Assembly: GCA_028095005.1 (NCBI GenBank)
Contig: CM051461.1
Coordinates: 48,410,812 to 48,474,811, forward strand
Origin: Rhynchospora pubera
Taxonomy: Eukaryota > Streptophyta > Magnoliopsida > Poales > Cyperaceae
Length of the DNA stretch: 64,000 nt
Direction of reading: 5' to 3'
The notes below the pieces were generated by a model. The model did not search any database, had not been told where the DNA came from, and was given only the letters and a program-made list of their open reading frames with translations. Positions 11,527-20,647 of the stretch are shown piece by piece. Within the stretch, counting starts at the first letter, position 1. Every line of letters begins with the position of its first letter. Position numbers and translations under genes: made by a program.

Positions 11527-11613
11527 GGTTGGTTTTTGAGTAGAGAGATAGGAGGGAGAAGTGAGAAATTAGTTTGAAACCGAAAAGGCGTGGGGTTCTA
11601 CAGTTTGGTCATT

Positions 11614-11622
11614 TATAGTAGA
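11614..11622 (-). promoter_or_regulatory. TATA-like box for the CACTA cargo gene
   Basis: On the minus strand the sequence reads CTATAAATG, about 90 bp upstream of the ATG at 11526. A pyrimidine-rich leader (CACTTCTCCCTCCTATCTC) lies between them. Position and composition fit a plant core promoter, but no expression evidence is available. Confidence 0.45.
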
Positions 11623-11760
11623 AATGAGTTTGAAACTGAAAATATGAAGAGTTGCGTGCTTTAATTTGAATTGTAACAGTAGTGTTCATATGAAGAGTTG
11701 CGTGCTTTAATGAGTGTTCAGATAAGCATCTCTTGGAGTACTGGATTGAATTGTAACAGT

Positions 11761-11980
11761 ATGCTGCATGTGTTATCTAATGTAAATTGGGTACCAATTT
11801 GGTACCAATTCGGCTAGCAAATTGGGCTAGCCAATCAAACAGGCGAAACAAAAAAAGGACCTTCTGTAACGGTTATTAAGGAATAACCGTTACAGAATAT
11901 TATAATTTCATTTTTTTTTATTATAAACATTATCTGTAACGGTTATTAGGTAATAATCGTTACAGAAGATTGGCTTCTGT
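11761..11980. repeat. CACTA internal direct repeat, copy 2
   Basis: This is the second copy of the 9016-9225 block, with a few substitutions and a small insertion in the first part. It begins ATGCTGCATGTGTTATC and includes GGCTAGCAAATTGGGCTAGCC and the CAGGCGAAAC...GGACCTTCTGTAACGG segment. Confidence 0.8.
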
Positions 11981-12338
11981 AACGGTTATTATCTAATAAC
12001 CGTTACATGTTCTCCAAATGTACCGTTCCGTCCACAATACCATAACGATTATTAGATAATAACCGTTACAGAAGACTGTCTTATGTAACGGTTATTAGAT
12101 AATAACCGTTACACATGTTCTCCAAAAAGCTGTACCAGATTTCCCTTGCATAATACTATAACGGTTATTAGATAATAACCGTTACAGAAGAGGGGCTACT
12201 GTAACGGTTAATGTCTAATAATCGTTATAGATCTGTAACGGTTATTAGACATTCTGTAACGGAGGCTACAGTAACGTTTCGTGTACCGTTACAGATACCT
12301 TTTATTAACCGTTACAAAAGCCAAAATTTCGCGTAGTG
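11860..12338. repeat. right CACTA subterminal TCTGTAACGGTTATT array
   Basis: The array holds roughly fifteen or more copies of CTGTAACGGTTATT and its complement, including perfect hairpins such as ACGGTTATTAGATAATAACCGT, and ends at the CACTA terminus (12338). It is longer than the left array. Some copies have mutated to CATAACG or AATCGTT. Confidence 0.8.
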
Positions 12339-12550
12339 TTTATTTATTTTAATATTTTTATTGTTACCATTTCACACTAAATATAATACAAGAGTACAAT
12401 TTAATGTTTCATTTAATATTATTTTATTAATTTGCTTTACTATTTTACAATTAATATTGTAAAGTATTTTATAATCTGCTTTATTTTATTTCGTTTTATT
12501 ATTTTGTTTTTGTACTCGTCAAATTCAAGATAAGAATGCAGACTGAACTG

Positions 12551-13122
12551 TAGGGCTGTCAATGGGTACGGTACGATACGGTAGAAGGTATTTTCATTAC
12601 CGTACCCGTTAAAATTTTCTTTACCCGTACCCGTTAAAAATAGCTTTACCCGTACCCGTTAAGAATTAACGGTACGGATACGGTAACGGTAAAAAATGGA
12701 TATAATAATAATAAAATTTGTACACTGTGTATAAATAAATTATATCAATAAGTATATTAATAAAATGCAACAATGGTGGCGAATATTTTAGATTTATGCT
12801 TTTTTATTTTTTCGTACACTGAATGGAAAGAATTATAAATCTTAAATAAAATCTAGCAATATTTTTTTACCAATCATGCAATATAAAATGCCATATGTAT
12901 CATGTAATTGTATCTTTTTAATTGTGGCAATTATCCGTTATGAAAACGGTACGAAATAACTTTTACCCGTACCCGTACCCGTTAAATTAACGAAAAAATT
13001 TCCTTACCCGTACCCGTATCCGTACCTGTTAACTTAACGAAAATAAAACTTTATCCATACCCGTCTTATACGGTACGGTACGGATTGGGTAAACGGATAA
13101 ACAGATTTCATTAACAGCCCTA
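12551..13122. mobile_element. hAT-like MITE with GTACGG/CCCGTACCCGT internal repeats
   Basis: The left end TAGGGCTGTCAATGGG and the right end TTAACAGCCCTA are inverted copies of one another over the terminal TAGGGCTGT. Flanks CTGAACTG (12543-12550) and CTAAACTG (13123-13130) match at 7 of 8 bases, consistent with an 8-bp hAT duplication. The interior is rich in GGTACGGATACGG and TTACCCGTACCCGTTAA motifs in inverted orientation. No coding capacity is visible. Confidence 0.7.
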
Positions 13123-13371
13123 CTAAACTGTTAATTAAGCCCAAAAAGACCAACGTCATTTTTTTTTTAATTGAAGACCAACGTATTAAATCAGCTTTAA
13201 ACAGATTGGTCCTGCGCGAAACTCTGAACTGAACTATGATTGCGAGAGAGAGACTGAGAGAGCATAAGCATTAACGCCAGACAGTTGACAGATGATCGAT
13301 TGAGGCAATCTAGAAGGAACTATAACTAGAAACACTACAGAAATACGATTATGGGCGACCTACAACTATAA

Positions 13372-13528
13372 GGCTCCATTTGGATTGGTTAGGAAGAAGA
13401 AATATGAGAAGAAAGAAGAAAAAAATTATTATAAATAATTCAAACTCTTCACAAATTTACACACTTTCCAATACTTCTTCTCATTTTTTCCCTTATTCTC
13501 TTCTTCCCACACCTATCCAAACGGAGCC
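13372..13528. mobile_element. Tourist-like MITE, complete, TSD TAA
   Basis: The element is 157 bp with ends GGCTCCATTTGGAT and ATCCAAACGGAGCC. TAA lies on both sides (13369-13371 and 13529-13531), a canonical TWA-type PIF/Harbinger duplication. The core AATTCAAACTCTTCACAAA matches the other family members. Confidence 0.75.
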
Positions 13529-13574
13529 TAAGGCAAGAAAAACTATATATAAGGCAAGAAATCTATATATATAG

Positions 13575-13604
13575 TTTATTATTATTATTATTATTATTAT
13601 TTTG
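13575..13604. repeat. ATT microsatellite
   Basis: This is a run of about nine ATT/TTA units, with no gene context. Confidence 0.8.
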
Positions 13605-13759
13605 AAAACTGAAGGAAAGAAATTAAAATATTGAATAGATATAGAACTATTAAAGTTGAAAGATTTGATGAGATCTTTTGGAGGTGCACCGTTTAATAGC
13701 CATTTGATATACCTTAGTAACAGAAAGTGTCTCCCTTGACCCTTGTAGTGTGTCACAAT

Positions 13760-15632
13760 CACAAAGATTTTTCTCTTATATAAATTATAAATTCTATTTC
13801 TATATGGTGAAATGATATTGTGATGGTGGTAGGTGTTGCTCTTTTATTCTCATGTCATTAAAATTTTACATAACATGTTTGTTCCCATTATCAATTATTT
13901 TATAGCTTTTTTTTTCCACATAAAAGGAGGGGCCGTTGCTATCTTTTCATTTTCTTTTTATGTTGTTTCAAATTTCTCCAGGAGTGGAAGTGATATCTCA
14001 AGATTCTCATTATACTAAGTTCATAATAAATTATCTTAGGTTCTGACATAACTATGCCAACATAATTTCGTTACTTAAAGGTCATTTCATAGTCGATTAT
14101 ATGGATACATAATTTTGTCGACGATCTTTATTCTTTAAATATGAAGTTACATTTAAAATCTGTCATTTTTGACAAACGATTCATATACCATGCCTATAAA
14201 CAAATGATGTTTTGATGTTTGTTTTACCATTAACCAAACAATTTGAATTATAAGAAACAAAAATTAATTATCCTTAAAGCATCATCAAACTAAACTCAAA
14301 TTATACGAAATTTGATGTTATCTATGTGCCTAATAATACCTTTCAATTTATTTTTAAAATTTATCCTTCTATAATTTATTTTTTAAATTATCATGAAATC
14401 AAAATATTCATTTAAGGAATGATATTTGCACTATTCAGAATGTAGGTTTAATGTATATATTTTTTTGTAAGACTAACTAATTAATTTACAATATGATATT
14501 CCCTTTTCAAAACAATATTTTGTATATGTTATAAAATTATATATTATATATTCTTCTAATGTTATATTCATTGCACACTAAGAATCGATCACCAATTAAT
14601 AAATGCTGATCGAATGTTTGTAAAATTATATTCTTTAAAGTGTCATATACATCTCATGCATATATACATTAGGATTCAGATCAAACTATAAAAAGCAATT
14701 AAAAATAGAAACATAAATGCTGAATGTTTGTAAAATTACAATTATCCCGACAATTATGCATAAACTCCATGCTCATAAGGTAATTTTGTTCGTCAAGTTG
14801 AAACAAATTTGAACGGCCGAGCAAATCTATACTCTATAGTTAATAGCTAATGAGACAATAATTTTCAGACCCGATAGCAAATGCGCCAGAGTAAGTATAC
14901 CGAAATTTTAAACTCGGCAAGAAGTGGAAGCCACCATTGCCATCCCTAATTAATTATTTAATATGATCTTCTCTTCTCTACTTTTGTGTTTAAACATTCA
15001 TAAAGCTGGCGTCAGAAGTTCTAAGATACAACAAGAAAAATTGTTTAATATGTGTATGTGAACCAATTTGACCTTTCAAAAATCGAACCTAACTAGGACT
15101 GTTGATGATACAAAGTTTACAAACCGTGTTATACAAGAATCTAAGCCGCCACCTAACATTAGATTTTTATTGACTACTGTTGATATATTTCTCTTTCATG
15201 GTCGTCCTTCACCATTTTGTAGCCTAATCATAGCTTTAAGCACATTTTCGTGCATGAAGACAACATCTCGTGAATTAAGTTAATTGATAGATTCGAACCT
15301 TCATGTTCAGAACGGACTATGTATTGACTTATTATTTGTTCATGGGAATTAGAACAAGCTGCTATTTGCATATTAATTAGGAGAAAACTATCCATATTTC
15401 TTAATTACAACAAGCTGCAAATTGCATATTGATTAGCTATCAATATATAATATATGCTACCAAATTCTACAGTATTAATTCTGATCTCTTCGAACATGCA
15501 ACATGCCTATGAATAATGAAAAGAGCATTAATTAGGTTTAGTAATGAGAAACATATGCATATTTCATTGCTTTTACTAGCCTGATTACTTATTGCATCAA
15601 GTATCAACATATTGGATAACAAGGAGATAATC
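13760..15632. other. AT-rich intergenic DNA, nothing recognised
   Basis: I found no splice-linked frames, no element ends with duplications and no structural RNA motif in this segment. Confidence 0.4.
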
Positions 15633-15635
15633 TAC

Positions 15636-15824
15636 GGCTCCGTTTGGATGGCTTCTTCCCGGAATAAGGAATAACGAATAACCACTTTTTACCAATAAAT
15701 TTATTTCTAACCATCCAAACTCTTCACAAAAGTTACACACTTTCCAATAAATTTACCCCTTCCCAATAAATTTCTTCACTTCTTCCTTCTTCCTACCTTA
15801 TTCTCAACGCATCCAAACGGAGCC
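15636..15824. mobile_element. Tourist-like MITE, complete, TSD TAC
   Basis: The ends GGCTCCGTTTGGAT and ATCCAAACGGAGCC are perfect over 14 bp. TAC lies on both sides (15633-15635 and 15825-15827). At 189 bp this copy is longer than most of the family because of an internal duplication of an AATAAATTT block. Confidence 0.75.
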
Positions 15825-15827
15825 TAC

Positions 15828-16630
15828 AAGAAGTTGAGATATATATTGACGCAACATATATAAGACTCCAAATATCAACTAATTAAAGATTTAAATATCA
15901 ACTAAAAGGGTTGGTATCCATGACTAACTAGAGATGCAAAATGATAAATGAATGAAAAATAATGATCATTGACTTGCTTTTGACAATGACTACTTATTCC
16001 ATTTATGTGGCATGTGACAGTGTTACAGATCAGATTGAATCCGAATTTCTCAAAAGCTAGACATTCCTTTGAAAATGAAAAATAGACAAGTAAGACTTCA
16101 TTGAATACGCAACAGATAATCACAAAAAATATATATATAAAAAAAAAAAACCAAATCTAGCAGATGGATTCTGCAACTAGTGAATTTGGCACAAGCAGAA
16201 AAGCTCCTGTAGAAATTTCAACAAAGTAGTATGTAAGAATGAAAAGGGAGCAATCATTTCAAAATCATCTCATAGTGGTTGTATACTTATCCCGCCAATT
16301 GATATGTCAAGTCAATAATGATATTTGTCTCTGCATTATTTTTTTGAACGTGGGAGTTAAACACAGATGATTAGTGACTCCATTATTGGGAGGGTAAAGT
16401 GCAAATTATTACAAAGAAAAATGAAGGAATTTTTACAAAAGCGAGGGGACAGTTATTGTGCGCCACACTGTATAAAAAATATATATCGACTTTTATAACT
16501 AGTTAATATAGAGATGAAAGATGAAACCAATAGAAACAAATCTTTTTGTTTTCATTATAAAGAAACCTTTTTTTTTTTAAGTTCAGACTATTTAATCTAA
16601 ATCAAAGGCATTAGATCATTCTGATCACTT
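15828..16630. other. intergenic DNA, nothing recognised
   Basis: I see no supported gene here. Short A-rich tracts occur at about 16135. Confidence 0.4.
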
Positions 16631-16634
16631 TAAT

Positions 16635-16933
16635 GGAAATTGATTACGACCATCTGCAGTTTTGTCATCCCTGTCATATCTAAATAGAAAAGTGAGCACT
16701 TAAAATAAACAAGGTGAACATGTATAGTGATCAAAGTGAACACATGCAAACAGATAAGTTCAATAAAAATAAGTTGAATGTGCATATAAAACTCTGAACA
16801 AGAGATGACAACACATATTTGTTTGTAAGTGTTCACTTTGATAGTCTATATGTTTATCTTGACTGTTTTATGTGTTCACTTTGTATTTAACGACGACAGA
16901 AATGACAAAATTAGAGATGCCACTTATAATTTT
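16635..16933. mobile_element. GTGAACAC foldback MITE, copy A
   Basis: The left end GGAAATTGATTACGACCATC and the right end are imperfect inverted copies sharing GTTTTGTCAT(C/T)(C/T)CTGTC. Internally AGTGAACACATGCAAACA faces TGTTTGTAAGTGTTCACT as an inverted pair. The same unit recurs at 17113-17410 and 56534-56834. It is non-coding and its superfamily is unassigned. Confidence 0.65.
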
Positions 16934-17112
16934 TGCACTTTAATTAAGACTTATATTTATAATGGCATTATCAAATTATTTCGGTTGCATTGAATTTAGA
17001 TTGGAGGCCCCCGGCCCAGTACCAGAAACAAGTCCTACATTTTAAGCCCAAAATAACATCAAACTGTGAAAACGAAGTCAAATCATATATATCGTTTTTA
17101 ATTGTTTTCTCA

Positions 17113-17410
17113 AGAAATTGATTACTGTCATCTACAGTTTTACCATCCCTTCCATCGTTAAATATAAAGTGAACATATACAGCAAACAAAGTGAATATAT
17201 AGACGATCTAAGTGAACACATACAAATAAATAAGTTCAATGAAAATTAGTTGAATATGCATGTAAACTTCTGAACAAGTGATGACAACACTTATTTGCTT
17301 GTAAGTGTTCACTTAGATCGTGTATATGTTCACTTTATTTGCTGTATATGTTCACTTTGTATTTCGCGATGGCTGGGATGGTATATTTTCCGATGGCACT
17401 TATAATTTCT
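17113..17410. mobile_element. GTGAACAC foldback MITE, copy B
   Basis: The ends AGAAATTGATTACTGTCATC and AGAAATTATAAGTGCCATCG (minus strand) are inverted copies. The interior carries AAGTGAACACATACAAATA and its mirrored partner. It lies only 180 bp from copy A, in the same orientation. Confidence 0.65.
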
Positions 17411-17447
17411 GGTTTTCTTATTATTCAACTCCGGACTTAAAAATTTA

Positions 17448-17633
17448 GGCCCTGATCAAAATCTCATTTTGTTAACATAGAATTTCATTTCATTTAGTTG
17501 AAAAATTATTGATCAAAATAAATGGCTTTGGTACCATCTGGTTGTAATTCATGTGTAATTAGATCCAACGAAATTCTATAACATCAATTGAAATGAAATG
17601 AAATCCAGTAAAAAAAACATTTTAGTCAGGGCC
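17448..17633. mobile_element. PIF/Harbinger-like MITE, TSD TTA
   Basis: The terminal inverted repeats are GGCCCTGATCAAAAT and, on the minus strand, GGCCCTGACTAAAAT. TTA flanks both ends (17445-17447 and 17634-17636), the preferred PIF/Harbinger target. Length is 186 bp, and ATTTCATTTCATTT and its complement pair inside. Confidence 0.75.
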
Positions 17634-17809
17634 TTAGTTTTTATTTTTGGAATTCACAGTAGCTTTTTTGTTTTTGCGCGTTTAGAATAAAAAGGAAGGG
17701 CAGAGAAACAAAAGATTATAAAGCAAAGAGATCAGCAAAAGCAAACAAAATTTTACGGCCTTAGTATTATAAAAAGAGAAGAATTTTGCGCTCTCAACAA
17801 AGCACATGT

Positions 17810-18090
17810 GACAGCCCTATCCCTAAATGCTACGTTTAAAACGACTAAAAAATGGTCAGTTGAGTAACCGTTCCGTTTTGGATATAAAATTGATTATCAT
17901 TTGCGTTAACTGTTTCGTTTTAGACGAAACGATTGAAATTACGAAAATACACATGGACGAAACCGTTTCAAACTTTCGTTAACCGTTTCATTTTTGAGAC
18001 GCCACCAAATTCTTTAACTGTTTTGTTTCGTTTCGTTTCGTCCAAAACAAAACGAAAGAATGATTAAAACAGTCGTCATGTTCACCCCTG
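17810..18090. repeat. palindrome-rich AACCGTTTCGTTTT segment, possible MITE relic
   Basis: Several GTTTCGTTTT, AACCGTTTC and GACGAAACG blocks occur in both orientations, much like the interior of the element at 52217-52534. It starts near ACAGCCCTAT, but clean ends or a duplication could not be identified. Confidence 0.4.
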
Positions 18091-18167
18091 ATGATCATAG
18101 TAAATCAATTTTAAGAAAGCTCAATGGGTCGAGTGTAGAATAGATTCGAGTATTTAACCATTTGAAG

Positions 18168-18323
18168 AGAACCAGCTCTTGGTCTAGTGGCAAAGAGCAA
18201 TGCACTTTGACTCCTTGAGTAAAAGGTCGCAGGTTCAAAATCCGGTTGGGCGATCTTTCATAGACATTTAATTTAAAAATAAGTTGGGTGGCTTAGACCT
18301 CCGATTTATCTTAAAAAAAAAAA
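18168..18323 (+). mobile_element. tRNA-derived SINE, 18-bp TSD
   Basis: The unit begins AGAACCAGCTCTTGG, has a box A-like TGGTCTAGTGGCAAAG and, about 55 bp downstream, a box B-like GGTTCAAAATCC. It ends in an A tract (18313-18323). The 18-bp sequence GTATTTAACCATTTGAAG lies directly on both sides (18150-18167 and 18324-18341), a perfect target-site duplication from target-primed reverse transcription. The perfect duplication indicates a fairly recent insertion, about 0.7 kb upstream of the CHYR1-like gene leader. Confidence 0.85.
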
Positions 18324-18341
18324 GTATTTAACCATTTGAAG

Positions 18342-19050
18342 CCTTGATGCATGAGGCCAAGAATAAAACCATCAGGCTGCACCTCTCAAGTTCGCTTCAT
18401 TCAAGCCTTGTCAGAAAGCCCAGCCCAGAAATATCACGTTTAAACCCCACTCTGATACTGTTAGTCTGTTACCATTCATGTAACTGATTCTGTTGAGGGT
18501 CACTGTGCAGGGGGCACTGGATGGCGTTTGACAAATTCACGCCACCTCAGAATTCTAGTGGGCCCTAACTTATCAGTTTCCTTTAACTTTGTCTACTCCA
18601 GAATAATTGTCACAGGATTCTACCCCAAAGGGTACCCAAATAGATAAGATAACCTTCACAGTTAACGGTGCCAGCTACTGTTTCTGTTTGTTTTCCTTCC
18701 TTGGTCGGTCCGGTCCGTTTGACCGTCAACTTCAAAACCAAAAAATCCTCTGTTACAGATTCCGGAAATATTCCAGCAACAAGACTCTGCTTACTGGGCC
18801 CCAGCTCCGGCAACAGTATCTGCACAAAAACCTTGTCAGAAAACCGCAACAGGTAGAGTAAGATGGGATTTGCCACAGAGAAGCATAACTCTGTCAAGAT
18901 TACTTTGTCGAAACGGATCGACATGCTTACGTGGCGAGCAATATATAATAATTTAATATCCTGACGCGCCACGTCATAGGTACGGCGCCTGTCCATTTCA
19001 TCCCCTTCGCAGCTTCGCTTGTCGATATTTAAAGAGAACTTTCTCGAATC
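18342..19050 (+). promoter_or_regulatory. promoter region of the CHYR1-like E3 ligase gene
   Basis: This is a less AT-rich stretch upstream of the transcribed leader. It contains a GCCACGTCAT element (about 18968), an ABRE/G-box-like CACGTC core, close to the probable start. TATA-like candidates are TATTTAAA near 19025 and TATATAA at 19094-19100. Which one is used cannot be decided from sequence alone. Confidence 0.45.
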
Positions 19051-19054
19051 TAAT

Positions 19055-20591
19055 TATCTTCACTTATTACTCTCTCTCTCTCTCTCCTCTTCATATATAA
19101 ATTGGAAATCCCGTGAAAACTTTTCTGAGCTAAATTCGATTGGAATTTGGAAGCACTCGTTTGGAGCTTCGCAAAAAGGGAGATCTCCTTCGATCCATCG
19201 TGGTCTGGGATTGATTCTTCGATTCTGCGGGTTCTTTTCAATTTCTCTTTCGAATATTAGATACATATATAATTTTAGTGTAGAATCTAGATCGTAGATT
19301 GCGTGTGTTTGATTGTTTTGGCGGCGAATTGCTAGATTGTTAGGTAAGTGGATTAGGCTCTGGTTCTGTTGTTAGGTGTTTTAATTTTGTTAGATTTTCT
19401 ATTTTGCAATTGTATGAGTTTGGTTGCAATAGTAGAGCTAGATTCGACTGTTCAAATTAGATTAGATAATACGGTGATTGGTTTTTGCGACGAACTAACT
19501 GCTAGGTCAGGGTAGATCAATAGTAAGAATTTTTAGTGTTGTTCTGGTAAATGAAGTATCTATATTCGAATCTAAAAGGATTGGAAGGTCTACAAGCGAC
19601 GCACGTTCAAGCTGATAAAAAAAATTAATAAATTGATGTTATGATTTTTAGATTGTGAGAATTATGAACATTTTAAGTATATATAAACACTTGTAAGTTT
19701 GTAAAACAAAGCTTTTTGAAAACAGAGAGAGCATTGTTTTCTATTTTCTGGTTGATCGGATCTAGGTAAAAGTTTCAATGGTCTGGTCTGGCGATAACCT
19801 TGGTTCTGACTGGGTCTGGTAACTGGTGGTGTTTCATGTTGGCATTGCAGCATTTATTCCTTCTAATTTTTAAAGTATAATCTCAATTTTCTGTTTAATA
19901 ATAATAAAAAAAGAGGTCTTAACTGAACGACTAATTGCTTATAGCCCCAATCCATCACAATCATGTCATGTATAACTAAAATATATAGTAAAAAAAGTAT
20001 TATTTAATTTTCTTGTGGAGTTGAGTCAGTCGGATGATATTGGCACTCCCAACCTAAGTCAGTGATTATCAGATGTAATGATCAAGATGGAGCAATGTTT
20101 GTATGCGGAGTTGAAGGGTGTGATCAAAGGGAGTGTTATGTTTCGACTGAAGAGCTTTGTAGAGAAAATAGGGGACGCAAAGGGCTTCTACAAAGGGAAG
20201 CCATATTTCGGACCACAAAATCCTAGAGTTGTTGTTTAAAGCTTCAATACTTTTGTAGAGAGATCAGTAAAGCTTTCAGGTTTTCTGAAGAAGGACAGGA
20301 AGAGAGGGAGCTTATATTCAACCAAGGTAGAGCCCACAACATTTAGAAAAAAAAAAATGACAGGAAAAGTGAAGAAGTTACAATATTCAGAAAGAAAAAA
20401 AAATGTTTTTTGGCGGCATTTGATGCTGTTTACTGTTATGTTTCTATTGTCAGAATGGATTGGGGTGCGATCAGAGCCTTTCAACTTGCTTTGTGCTTGA
20501 TGTGATTCGGTCGACACTGTTAATCGCTGGTGAAGATTATTTGTGCTAGGGAAAATTAGGGATATTTTTCTTAAGTAACTTTTGCATGCAG
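19055..20591 (+). other. 5' UTR exon and leader intron of the CHYR1-like gene
   Basis: A leader with a CT microsatellite (about 19069-19086) runs to a consensus donor at 19343/19344 (TTAG|GTAAGT). A matching acceptor occurs at 20590-20591 (GCATGCAG), 56 bp before the chosen ATG at 20648. The 1248-bp leader intron contains no convincing frame. The transcription start is approximate. Confidence 0.6.
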
Positions 20592-20647
20592 GTTTGTTAA
20601 TTGTTTTATTTAAGGGAGATAAAAACAGAGAATATAATAGGATAAGT

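Larger units (their letters stand above)
6993..12338. mobile_element. CACTA (En/Spm) transposon, non-autonomous tandem dimer, TSD TTT
   Basis: The left end reads CACTACGGAAAAAGG and the right end, on the other strand, CACTACGCGAAATTTTGG. TTT lies directly outside both ends (6990-6992 and 12339-12341), the 3-bp duplication expected of CACTA elements. Subterminal regions are packed with copies of TCTGTAACGGTTATT in both orientations, many as hairpins, as expected of the subterminal arrays bound by CACTA transposases. No TNPD-type transposase is visible, so the element is non-autonomous. It contains two related modules in tandem, about 6993-9100 and 9100-12338. Each has a CTGTAACGG array, an AGCCGCA and CAACGGATC block, a block ending AACTCCTCTT, and a minus-strand DUF4283-like gene. 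Confidence 0.85.

Noticed and set aside
12560..13080. GTACGG repeats considered as telomere-like or CRISPR-like repeats
   Set aside because: Repeats are short, irregular and in both orientations inside a MITE with its own ends; no spacer pattern.
13493..13762. 89-codon minus-strand frame
   Set aside because: It reads through an ATT microsatellite and a MITE end.
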